Part shown: piece after piece, positions 7,207 to 15,678 of the stretch
Layout of the letters: each line of letters opens with the position of its first letter
Position numbering within the stretch: position 1 is the stretch's first letter
Assembly (NCBI RefSeq): GCF_947500655.1
Contig: NZ_CANMSK010000005.1
Span: forward strand, 62,001-126,000
DNA length: 64,000 bases
Origin: an uncultured Psychrosphaera sp.
GTDB lineage: Bacteria; Pseudomonadota; Gammaproteobacteria; Enterobacterales; Alteromonadaceae
Reading direction: 5' to 3'
Made by a program: the position numbers and the translations under genes
The notes under the pieces: model-generated
Databases searched by the model: none
What the model saw: only the letters and a program-made list of their open reading frames with translations
Told to the model about the DNA's origin: nothing

Positions 7207-8487
7207 ATGCAATATTTTCAATGGTTAAAAAGCGGATGGGCTGTATTAATAGGTGCTGGAGCAGGTGCATATATAGGGTTTGTTGAACCTCAATATATAA
7301 GTATTGTTGAACCTCTAGGAAATCTTTATCTTAGTATTTTACAAATGTGTATATTACCTATTCTATTAACAGCTATCTCTTTAAGTATTGGTCGTTTAAT
7401 TAAACAAACAGATAATAAACAATTTTTATCTAGGCTTGTTATTACCTTTGTTCTGAGTCTCATTTTTGCTAGCACATTAGGCAGTATTATCGGTTATACG
7501 ATTAGTCCAGGTAGTAATCTTGGCAGTAACTCATTGGCTGCCATAGGTAATATTATTCATGATTTATCCGAGCCTGATTTAGAAGTTAATCTATTTGAAG
7601 CTTATCAAGCACCAGAAGATGAGTCGTTTATGGCTGCATTGCTTTTCACCTTAGTACCTTCAAATATTTTTAGCGCATTAAGCAGCGGCTCTACCATTAA
7701 AATTTTATTTTTTGCTATTTTATTTGGCTTCGCTATTGGTGCATTAAAAAAACAAACATCAGATCACATATTTCTCACTTTCGATGCAATATATAGCTCT
7801 TTTTCAAAATTAGTACAGTGGCTTATGTTTCTTTTCCCCTTCGGTATATGTGGTTTATTAGCATCAACACTATCAAAGATTGGCTTTGATGCATTGCTTG
7901 CCATGGTGAAGTTTGTACCTTTAGTCATACTGACCTTCATCATATGGTTTTTGCTCATGTCTATTGTTATGAAGTTTCGAACTGGATCTTTTACTATGCC
8001 GCTAAAAGCATTAAAAGAGCCTATTATGATATCGTTATCGACATCAAATACCATGGCCAGCTTGCCTAGTGCACTTGAAGCTATGCATGATAAGTTAGGG
8101 TATGACAAACAAAAAATTGATTTACTTATCCCGCTCACTTTTACTTTATGTCGAATTGGACCAACACTGTATTTCTCATTAGCAACCATGTTTGTTGTAC
8201 AGATTTATAGTTTAGATGTCAGTTTTGGAGTGTTCTTACTTGTGGTTTTTGGTTCAGTTTTAGCCGGCACTGCAACAGCGGGATCATCAGGTGTATCATT
8301 GCTCACTATGTTAGGAATTGTATCTGGGCCATTGGGATTGCCTTTGGATGCAGTACTCATTTTATTTGTAGTAATTGATCCGATTATTGCTCCATTTAGG
8401 GTGTTAGCAATTGTTCATAGTTCTTGTGCATTAATTACTATTATCTTCCCTAAAAAAACTTACGACCTAGCTAAAAACAAACGATAA
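7207..8487 (+). CDS. dicarboxylate/amino-acid:cation symporter (SLC1/DAACS)
   Basis: A 426-aa inner-membrane protein with about eight hydrophobic segments and the family hallmarks: a Ser-rich re-entrant loop ('SLSTSNTMASLPSALEAM', residues about 276-293), 'PLTFTLCRIGPTLYFSLATMFV', and the second hairpin 'AGTATAGSSGVSLLTML'. Relatives (GltP, DctA) import glutamate, aspartate or C4-dicarboxylates with H+ or Na+. The loop differs from classic GltP/DctA ('SSS-TLP'), so substrate is uncertain. It ends the porin-SBP-symporter operon and is followed at once by a truncated kinase gene on the other strand. Confidence 0.85.
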   Translation: MQYFQWLKSGWAVLIGAGAGAYIGFVEPQYISIVEPLGNLYLSILQMCILPILLTAISLSIGRLIKQTDNKQFLSRLVITFVLSLIFASTLGSIIGYTISPGSNLGSNSLAAIGNIIHDLSEPDLEVNLFEAYQAPEDESFMAALLFTLVPSNIFSALSSGSTIKILFFAILFGFAIGALKKQTSDHIFLTFDAIYSSFSKLVQWLMFLFPFGICGLLASTLSKIGFDALLAMVKFVPLVILTFIIWFLLMSIVMKFRTGSFTMPLKALKEPIMISLSTSNTMASLPSALEAMHDKLGYDKQKIDLLIPLTFTLCRIGPTLYFSLATMFVVQIYSLDVSFGVFLLVVFGSVLAGTATAGSSGVSLLTMLGIVSGPLGLPLDAVLILFVVIDPIIAPFRVLAIVHSSCALITIIFPKKTYDLAKNKR

Positions 8488-8496
8488 GTAATACCA

Positions 8497-8664
8497 TTAA
8501 TATATGGACTTGGTTAGTGAAATAGCAACAGTTCGTGTCAGGAGGTTATCGTGGGCCAAATAAACAACTCCGATTCCTCCTTGAACAATAATATTTTGAA
8601 GTTGGTAATGTCCGACATATTGTCCGTTAATTGGGCTATTTAATACTCTACTATGAGTGTTCAT
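8497..8664 (-). pseudogene. N-terminal remnant of a Ser/Thr protein kinase
   Basis: On the minus strand an ATG at 8664 opens a 55-codon frame. It contains QYVGHYQLQNIIVQGGIG followed by VVYLAHDNLLTRTVAI, which is the glycine-rich loop and following strand of Hanks-type kinases (expected G-x-G-x-x-G-x-V-Y-x-A-x-D...VAIK). It stops a few codons later, before the catalytic lysine, so it cannot be a working kinase. The first loop glycine is replaced (VQGG). Together with the damaged FHA gene 74 nt upstream it is the scar of a phospho-signalling operon. Confidence 0.75.
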
Positions 8665-8737
8665 ATGTGTTGGTTATATTTGATAACTCTAACTTTTTTC
8701 CTTTATAAATTTCGAACGCCTGCCCGGTAAAAGGTAC

Positions 8738-9538
8738 TTATCCTTTACGCCTTTCAATTAACTCTGTTGCACCAATATAATCATATAGTATATCTGTAAA
8801 TTGTTTCCTAACTCTATGAATTTGAATATTTAAATGCGTTAAGTCTTTACATAATTTTGTTGTATTCACCCAACTTTGAAGCTCCTCTTTTACATCATTA
8901 TGCATATCTTCAACTTTATAGCGCGCTAAACTTAATGTTAGGTAATGATGAACTCTTGTTGCCATATCAATACTCCCAACAGGAGATTGCAGCTGCAAAT
9001 GTGTAATTTCTTCATCCAAGCTAAGGTAAAATATAAAGGATAAGTCATTTAAACTGCATTTAGTATTGAACAGGGTTTGAGTGTCGCTGACTATGCGACT
9101 CAATTGTAATTGGTAAATAACGTTATTCACGGTTATTTGAGCATGATCTTGTAAGAAAACCGTATTTTCATGTTCTTGATTGATATGTTCGACATACCAG
9201 CTTTCAGCAAGCGCATTATAAATTATAGCTATTTCCAGCTCATTATCGTTTAGTAATAAATTATATGTCTTTAATTTAATCGCTTCTGTTGCTACCGAGT
9301 TATCTATTGGGATTAACATATCACATGGAGGTGATAAGTCTTTTACGATGTAACTACTGCCATTAATTGAAAAATTAATCACGTCGTTTAGCTTAATCAA
9401 ACTACGCGCTTTATTGCTTATCGCTTTACCGTTGATATACGTACCATTTTTACTTAAATCTTTTATCACCCACTACTCATTGTCCCATTCTATAATTGAA
9501 TGCATTCTTGAAACACTCGGGTCAATAATCCCTTCTCA
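8738..9538 (-). pseudogene. FHA-domain protein gene with two in-frame stops
   Basis: The open part (GTG at 9469, 243 aa) starts in mid-domain with IKDLSKNGTYINGKAI, the second half of an FHA phosphothreonine-binding domain. Upstream in the same frame the sequence reads IIDPSVSRMHSIIEWDNE, then TAG (9473-9475), then WVIKDL; S-R-x-H is the phosphopeptide-binding motif, so the stop interrupts a real domain. A second stop (TGA, 9536-9538) lies just before it. The C-terminal ~170 residues are unrecognised. A restart at GTG would lose the binding loop, so I treat it as a pseudogene. Sequencing error at 9473 is possible but would not remove the second stop. Confidence 0.75.
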
Positions 9539-9643
9539 GTCCAAACCTCTAAAGTAACTAGCTATCAAATTGATATACAATTCTAATTTGGTGCTATAAT
9601 CCTTAACACAATGAAATAGCAAGATTATTATGGGTATTAACTA

Positions 9644-12244
9644 ATGATAAAAGATGGAATATTTGGTGCAGTTTCCTCTCTACTATTGTTTGCCTTATTA
9701 GTTGTCGCTTTAATTTTCAATTATGTAAAAGATAAAAACTTAATCCTGCTTGAACTGAAAAATGAACGAGATTCAGTATTAATTTTATCTAAAGAATCAT
9801 TTCGGGAATTACAAAACGTAGTAGAACAAGATCTAACTTTGTTAGTTAATTCCTATGCCAACCACCTTGATGCTCCCAAATCACTAGCCTTACTTTTCCA
9901 AGAATTATTAAATGCCAGAGAAAACTTATATTTACAAGCTAGAGTGATTGATCAAGATGGCATGGAAGAAATTAGGGTGGATCATAAAGGCCCAGAAATT
10001 ATTATTGCTAAACCGTCAGATTTGCAAAACAAATCCTCTAGAACTTACTTCGTAGAAGCTCTGGCAACCCCAAAAGGTAATACTTACTGGTCAAATATAG
10101 ACTTAAATATAGAGCAAGGCGTTATTCAAACGCCTTTTGTGACAACAACACGTGCGGCAAAAATTATCACAAATAAACAAGGCGAACGTATTGGCATTGT
10201 GATTCTAAATTTAGATTTGAATAACCTGTATAAAAAAGTTAATGAGTTCGTAGAATCTAGAGATTTAGAGTTTATGCATACTGATAATCAAGGTTATTAT
10301 TTATACCACCGTAACGATGAACTGAGATGGGGCAACGTTTTACCCGACCGAGAGCACGCGACGATAACTGAAAATATCGGCAGAAAATTATTACCTTCTT
10401 TAGCAACAACACAAACTATTAAAGATAAATCAGGCTCGATTTTATCGATGCAACACAGTCCTCAAGATGGGCTTTACTCTGGATTTATTGCTGTATCCAC
10501 TCCCGCCAAAAGAGTGAATTCAGCAATTTCAGATTTGCAATACCATTACCTAATCTACTTCTTACTGATCAGTATTTTTAGTACAGCCATCCTCTTCATC
10601 GCGATCCGTTATCAAAAAATAAAAGGCCAACACCAGCAACAAATTATTCATTCTTTATCGGAAGCAAAAAAGGGTGCTGAATTCAAAAGTCGCTTTTTAG
10701 CAAATATGAGTCATGAGATCAGAACGCCACTTAATGCAATTGTTGGCATGTTGTTTTTAATCAAAAATGACTCACCAACTGAATCACAACTTAAGTTAAT
10801 TAATACCTTAGAGTCGAGCTGTGGACATTTATTATCAATAGTGAACGATATTTTGGATTACTCTAAAATCGACTCCAATATGCTCAAGCTAGAAAAAGAA
10901 GACTTCCATCTACACGAAATATTAGACAACGTAGCCGGTATGAGTCGCCAATTATCAAAAGATAAAGATATCCAAGTATTAACATCTATTTCAGATGACG
11001 TTATCTCTGAACTATCTGGTGATGCATTTAGATTAACCCAAATTCTTATCAACTTAATCAGTAATGCAATTAAATTTACTAGTGAAGGTCGTGTCACTTT
11101 AGATATAGCAACCGCGGAACAAGATGATGTGGTGTTAGCAAAATTTACCGTCACCGATACCGGTTGTGGTATGAGTGAAGAAACCATTGAGTTAATTCGT
11201 AATCCATTCCAACAAGCAGATACATCAACAACTCGACGTTTTGGTGGTACAGGTTTAGGAATTTCAATTGTTGACCAATTAACTAAGTTAATGGGTGGTT
11301 CAATTTCAATCAACAGTAAAATTAATGAAGGTTCAACTTTTATAGTAGAGCTGCCATTTTCACGGAGTAAAACTAAAGTACAGTACCGCGCATACGATGA
11401 AATCGACTTTAAAAAGCTAAATGTATTAGTGGTTGATGATGATACCGTGGCCAGAGAGTATTTATCTTCAATTTTAAACAGCTTTGGCTGCCAAGTGACG
11501 TCTTTTGCAACAGGCGAAGATAGCTTATCCTTTTACCAACAATCTATTATAGCGGGTAAAAAAATACACTTAATCTTTATGGACTGGCGCTTACCAGGTA
11601 AAGATGGCTTGTCGATTGCAAAAAAAATCACAGAGCTAAGCTCAGATAAGAAACCAGTAATTATTATGGAAACCGCGTATGGACGTGAAGTGATGCGAGA
11701 AGCTGGATTTTCTGATTCTATAAATAAATTATTGGTAAAACCAATCACACCATCCGACGTATTTGATGTCATTAATGAACAACTCAGCTTAATCAAAAAC
11801 AAAGATATTAAACAGTCTATAGCCCAGTCACCAACTGAATTTGATGCCGATACATTAAAAGGGATGCATGTGCTAGTGGTTGACGATAATAGAATTAATC
11901 AGACTGTGTGTGGAAAAATATTATCTAAGTTAGGTGCTACATTTGAAGTCGCTGACAATGGTGCTGAAGCTATCGAGTTGCTTGAGCTAAATCACGACAC
12001 ATTTAATGTTGTATTAATGGATATGCAAATGCCAGTTTTAGACGGTGTAGAAGCAACCAAAATACTACGGACTATTCCTATATTCAAAGACTTGCCAATA
12101 ATCGCGTTAACCGCAAATGTCGGTAAAGAAGATATTGATATTTGCTTAAATGCTGGCATGAATGACTATGCCTCTAAACCGATTGAAGCGAATAAGCTCG
12201 CTAAGCTTATTTCGCAACATAGTACTGCAATAACTAAAAATTAA
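9644..12244 (+). CDS. hybrid sensor histidine kinase with two receiver domains
   Basis: An 866-aa inner-membrane protein. TM1 is at about residues 8-26, a ~270-residue periplasmic Cache-like sensor follows ('LQARVIDQDGMEEIRVD', 'SSRTYFVEAL', 'IGIVILNLDLNNL'), and TM2 is at about 303-322. HisKA has phospho-acceptor H357 (NMSHEIRTPLNA), then a HATPase_c with 'DTGCGMSEE' and 'FGGTGLGISI'. The first REC has 'VLVVDDDTVAREY' and 'FMDWRLPG'; the second has 'VLVVDDNRINQ' and 'VLMDMQMPVLDG'. No output regulator is adjacent, so the phosphorelay partner lies elsewhere. The ATG lacks a strong ribosome site. The signal sensed is unknown. Confidence 0.88.
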   Translation: MIKDGIFGAVSSLLLFALLVVALIFNYVKDKNLILLELKNERDSVLILSKESFRELQNVVEQDLTLLVNSYANHLDAPKSLALLFQELLNARENLYLQARVIDQDGMEEIRVDHKGPEIIIAKPSDLQNKSSRTYFVEALATPKGNTYWSNIDLNIEQGVIQTPFVTTTRAAKIITNKQGERIGIVILNLDLNNLYKKVNEFVESRDLEFMHTDNQGYYLYHRNDELRWGNVLPDREHATITENIGRKLLPSLATTQTIKDKSGSILSMQHSPQDGLYSGFIAVSTPAKRVNSAISDLQYHYLIYFLLISIFSTAILFIAIRYQKIKGQHQQQIIHSLSEAKKGAEFKSRFLANMSHEIRTPLNAIVGMLFLIKNDSPTESQLKLINTLESSCGHLLSIVNDILDYSKIDSNMLKLEKEDFHLHEILDNVAGMSRQLSKDKDIQVLTSISDDVISELSGDAFRLTQILINLISNAIKFTSEGRVTLDIATAEQDDVVLAKFTVTDTGCGMSEETIELIRNPFQQADTSTTRRFGGTGLGISIVDQLTKLMGGSISINSKINEGSTFIVELPFSRSKTKVQYRAYDEIDFKKLNVLVVDDDTVAREYLSSILNSFGCQVTSFATGEDSLSFYQQSIIAGKKIHLIFMDWRLPGKDGLSIAKKITELSSDKKPVIIMETAYGREVMREAGFSDSINKLLVKPITPSDVFDVINEQLSLIKNKDIKQSIAQSPTEFDADTLKGMHVLVVDDNRINQTVCGKILSKLGATFEVADNGAEAIELLELNHDTFNVVLMDMQMPVLDGVEATKILRTIPIFKDLPIIALTANVGKEDIDICLNAGMNDYASKPIEANKLAKLISQHSTAITKN

Positions 12245-12266
12245 ATATACCTTTCCGTTTTGAAGA

Positions 12267-12929
12267 TTAGCCGTGAATTAATCGAGCTAAATCCTGCTCC
12301 GTAAAGTCATTTAACGTGCGTAATTTATGAATGGCAGGTTTGTACTTTTCATTAGAAAAAGCGGATAAAGGAGGAACAACAACCACTTTCATATTTGCAG
12401 CAACGGCCGCAGTTAAGCCAGTAATCGAATCTTCAAATACTAAGCAGTGTTCTGGCTCTATTCCTAATTTTTGGGCTGTAGCTAAGTAAACGTCAGGACT
12501 AGGCTTACCGTTAACAACCTGATCCGATGATGTCGTCACTTCAAAATAATGTGCAATGCCCAACTTATCTAATACCGCTTTGGTAAGACAGCTTGGTGAG
12601 TTGGTCGATAGACCTATTTTCATTTTATGTTTGATCAGCAAATCTAACAGATATTTTACACCATCCATTTGCTGGCCATTCTCGGTAATAAACTGTTCTA
12701 CTTTACTAATGACTTCATTTTCTACTTGCTCTAAACTTTTATTTTCCCAAGGCGATCTTGCATACCAAAAGTTAGTTACATCTTTTGTAGTTAAAGACGA
12801 GGTTAATTTCGACAGCTCGTCGGTTACTTCAACACCAACCGATGAAAAGACTTGTTTTTCCGCCTCCACCCACATAGCTTCGGAATCAATAAGTATTCCG
12901 TCCATATCAAAAATTACAGCTTGGATCAT
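12267..12929 (-). CDS. hxpB: HAD-IA sugar-phosphate phosphatase, HxpB/YniC-like
   Basis: A cytoplasmic HAD phosphatase with motif I DMDGILIDSE, motif II around 'GLSTNSP', the catalytic Lys in 'NGKPSPDVYLATAQKLGI', and motif III 'VFEDSITGL'. 'NFWYARSPW' in the cap closely follows E. coli YniC (WYARQPW), which dephosphorylates hexitol phosphates and 2-deoxyglucose-6-phosphate. I use the ATG at 12929; a GTG four codons upstream (12941) is the alternative. The MOSC gene ends only a few bases upstream on the same strand, so they are probably cotranscribed, though no functional link is obvious. Confidence 0.8.
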   Translation of the reverse strand: MIQAVIFDMDGILIDSEAMWVEAEKQVFSSVGVEVTDELSKLTSSLTTKDVTNFWYARSPWENKSLEQVENEVISKVEQFITENGQQMDGVKYLLDLLIKHKMKIGLSTNSPSCLTKAVLDKLGIAHYFEVTTSSDQVVNGKPSPDVYLATAQKLGIEPEHCLVFEDSITGLTAAVAANMKVVVVPPLSAFSNEKYKPAIHKLRTLNDFTEQDLARLIHG

Positions 12930-12947
12930 ATTAAAACTCACTTTTTA

Positions 12948-13829
12948 TCAATGGTTATCATTTACAAATTCGACTTTATCTCCAATGGAGACAATAAAGG
13001 TTGGAAGGTTTTTACTACTAGGTGCAAGCACCGCATTTTGTCCAAAAAAAGCACCTTTTTCTGGAACATGCTGCATATTAAACAAGGTTTTTAACGGTTG
13101 TTGAGGTGTCGGTACTTCAGCTGTGAATTGATCGATTCCCGGCACAGGACAACGCTGACAAGGATTACAAAAGTCGATAATTCCAACTTGGGCTTCATGT
13201 TTGCCAAATAATCTAAGACTGTCACTTTGGTGTTCAATAAATGCCGGTACTTTATCAACAATAATATTGCTGCGAAAGCGATTCATTGGTACCGCGGGGA
13301 TATTCTGGCGTTGTAATTCGTTGTTTAATTCATTTAAAGAATTTGTATTGGTGATTAGAAATGGATAACCGTCAGAAAAATTGGTTGAGTTTGTATTGCC
13401 ATTTGTATGCTTAACACTGACTTGACGTTTGAAATTTGGATTCATGCGCACCAAATGTAAACGTTGTTCTCGCCACAAACCTAAAACTTGCACTAACCAG
13501 TCTGAAGCAGTTTGCCCTTCATCTAACACCTTACATTCACTTTTCCATACTTTTGCGAGTTTTTGATCTGCTAAGTTAGATTCAAGAGGGATAAACAAGT
13601 CTTCATATTCTGGGTGCTTAAGGATTAAATGAGTATTGGTGAGAGCTGTTTGTATGGTTGCCAAGGCTGAGTTTGTTCGCTGAGTTAAGAACAAACCATC
13701 ATCGTTAACTATCATCCAATGTCGGTCCCATTTAAGCCCTTGCTCCGTTACAACACTTTTATCTAAGCTGATCCCTTGCAGTGATTTAACCGGATAAATA
13801 ACCAATTCTGATATAACGCCAATTGCCAT
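12948..13829 (-). CDS. MOSC-domain protein (YcbX-like without ferredoxin domain)
   Basis: A 293-aa protein with the MOSC N-terminal beta-barrel (ISELVIYPVKSLQGISLD) and a C-terminal MOSC domain. The conserved cysteine likely to bind molybdenum cofactor sulfur lies in 'DFCNPCQRCPVPGID', and 'MNRFRSNIIVD' is the usual preceding strand. E. coli YcbX (about 370 aa) carries an extra 2Fe-2S domain and reduces N-hydroxylated base analogues; this protein lacks that domain and would need a separate electron donor. Start ATG with GGAAAG upstream. Confidence 0.8.
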   Translation of the reverse strand: MAIGVISELVIYPVKSLQGISLDKSVVTEQGLKWDRHWMIVNDDGLFLTQRTNSALATIQTALTNTHLILKHPEYEDLFIPLESNLADQKLAKVWKSECKVLDEGQTASDWLVQVLGLWREQRLHLVRMNPNFKRQVSVKHTNGNTNSTNFSDGYPFLITNTNSLNELNNELQRQNIPAVPMNRFRSNIIVDKVPAFIEHQSDSLRLFGKHEAQVGIIDFCNPCQRCPVPGIDQFTAEVPTPQQPLKTLFNMQHVPEKGAFFGQNAVLAPSSKNLPTFIVSIGDKVEFVNDNH

Positions 13830-13874
13830 TTCTTAACTTTCCATCTTTAATGATAAATTTAGAGTTTGTTGATC

Positions 13875-14750
13875 TTAATTAAATAACCAAAAATACGAAG
13901 CGCCAAATAAAGCATGAGTAGTTACCTTTACTAAAGGAGAGGATACGTATTTTGCTGCGCTGATGTCACTGTAGGCGAAAAACATGCTAACAATTTGGTT
14001 ATCTTTTTGCCAACGTAAGGTGCTGTTGAACCGAATACCAGCATAACCACCCTCTGCTTTGTAACTTTCTCTGGTCGCTGTTGCAAAAATAGGATCAACG
14101 CCATAAAAAGTTTGAGCATATTTGTCTGATACAAATTCAAACTTAAAAGTACTCGACATACTTACTCGTCCACCCAAATAATCTTGCTGTAATTTTTTCC
14201 TAAAAACCATACTTGGGCTAGAGCTAAAATTTAATGAATCAAGTTTTAAGGTTCTTGCTTCTCTAAAACTAAGGTCAATAAACAACGCACTGTCGGCTTT
14301 GTTATTACCTTGTAAAAAATATTTAAAACTTGGGCCATATTCGACAACCGCATCAATATCATCCATGCCCTTTCTTGCTTGGTTTTTATCGCTGTCCACA
14401 GGTATAGCGCCTGATAAACTTAAAGAAACGAAAAGCTTGTCATTGTGGAATAACTTTCTATTAATTCCACTTGAGCTAATTTTCATTTTTGGACCGTTAT
14501 AAAGTATATAAGGCAATGGAAGCGTTAAATTTCTACTTTCATCTGAACCTATATAGTCAGGCACGCCATGCGCATAAGCTAGCCCGACACCAAGGATCCA
14601 CCTACCTTTTTCTTCTTTAGGTGGGATTGTATTTTTATCGCAATCGATAACTTCAAAAATATCACAACTACCAGCGTCAGCTAATGAACTAAAAGACAAT
14701 GATATAATTAAAAATACAACTATATAGCGATAAATAAATTGGATATTCAG
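13875..14750 (-). CDS. MipA/OmpV-family outer-membrane protein
   Basis: Core features of MipA/OmpV are present: 'ILGVGLAYAHGVPDYIGSDE', 'LPLPYILYNGPKMKISSSGI', 'LSLSGAIPVDSD', 'YGPSFKYFL', and a terminal aromatic strand (YFWLFN). The family forms small beta-barrels, one member scaffolding murein-synthetic enzymes. No ATG or GTG is available: the TTG at 14699 would begin inside the signal peptide. Extending upstream to CTG at 14750 restores a clean n-region and hydrophobic core (IQFIYRYIVVFLIISLSF), with GGAGAG right before it, so a non-ATG start (CTG, or ATC/ATT a little later) is likely. Exact start uncertain. Confidence 0.75.
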   Translation of the reverse strand: MNIQFIYRYIVVFLIISLSFSSLADAGSCDIFEVIDCDKNTIPPKEEKGRWILGVGLAYAHGVPDYIGSDESRNLTLPLPYILYNGPKMKISSSGINRKLFHNDKLFVSLSLSGAIPVDSDKNQARKGMDDIDAVVEYGPSFKYFLQGNNKADSALFIDLSFREARTLKLDSLNFSSSPSMVFRKKLQQDYLGGRVSMSSTFKFEFVSDKYAQTFYGVDPIFATATRESYKAEGGYAGIRFNSTLRWQKDNQIVSMFFAYSDISAAKYVSSPLVKVTTHALFGASYFWLFN

Positions 14751-14905
14751 CTCTCCGTTAATTGTTATTATTTAGCATAAAATTGATTTATGAACGTCTC
14801 GTCACCCTACTTATCAATTTAAGATGAGTAAAACTACAGTGTAGATTTAAAATATAAAATATTAACGTTAAGATAGTGTGAAACTGATTAAATGGGTAAT
14901 AAAAA

Positions 14906-15646
14906 ATGCTAAAAACAGGCTTTAAAATTTTCACCTATATAATCGTATTATTCGCGATCGGCTTTTTAGTAAAGCCAATGCCTGACTTTCCTCATCACAC
15001 GCCGATAACACTACCTTGGCAGTTTAACGATACTAGCTTAGCTAAAACAAATTACCAGTATTTAGATAATGGGCAAATTTTGTTCACCATTACCCATGTA
15101 CCACTTATTGATATAACGCCCAAAATGTTAACTTGGTTTTATCAAAATCTACCTATATCGACAGTACAAATTGGCCAAGAAAAGTTATCTTGGTACCAAA
15201 TATTCCATCCATCGGAACATAAAAGTATTAATATTTTACAACCTGCCACAGACGGCTCTAGTGGTCTTGGTGTAGGTGCATTGATAGAAAAAAAACAATG
15301 GTTTGGATCTTACAATAACCTAACAACTGAACGTGTTGTAGAATTTTCAGAACAAGGCATAACCTTTGAGCTTGAACTTGCAGGATTATCTTTTGCAAAA
15401 ATTGAACACGTATTTACTAAAACGACAACTGGCACTGAATATCGAGTCAGTGGCTTAATAGGATCTGACTTACCCATTATTGCCCCAGTTATAAATTTAA
15501 TTATCCGCTACAAGCTATTCCCAGAGCCTATGATTAAACAATGGATTAGACATCAAGTTGAAGAAGTGAATAACCTCAACGTTTTTTTACCAAAGCTTTA
15601 TCATGCAGAGAAACAAGGTACTCACTACTTATTAACTCTCGATTAA
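14906..15646 (+). CDS. membrane-anchored DAPG-hydrolase-like protein
   Basis: A 246-aa protein with one N-terminal hydrophobic segment (IFTYIIVLFAIGFLV) as anchor or uncleaved signal. The middle has 'HVPLIDITPKMLTWFYQNL' and 'WYQIFHPSEHKSI', which resemble the PhlG/DAPG hydrolase family pattern (H-x-P-x-x-x-[VI]-T-P-x-M-x-W-W and a later H-P-x-D-H); several putative zinc-binding His/Glu residues are retained (H-P-S-E-H, 'IEHVFTKT'). Real PhlG cleaves carbon-carbon bonds of diacetylphloroglucinol; substrate here is unknown. It stands alone, diverging from the OmpV gene. Confidence 0.5.
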   Translation: MLKTGFKIFTYIIVLFAIGFLVKPMPDFPHHTPITLPWQFNDTSLAKTNYQYLDNGQILFTITHVPLIDITPKMLTWFYQNLPISTVQIGQEKLSWYQIFHPSEHKSINILQPATDGSSGLGVGALIEKKQWFGSYNNLTTERVVEFSEQGITFELELAGLSFAKIEHVFTKTTTGTEYRVSGLIGSDLPIIAPVINLIIRYKLFPEPMIKQWIRHQVEEVNNLNVFLPKLYHAEKQGTHYLLTLD

Positions 15647-15678
15647 TGGCACTCAATTAATAACAAAAGCCAACTCAC

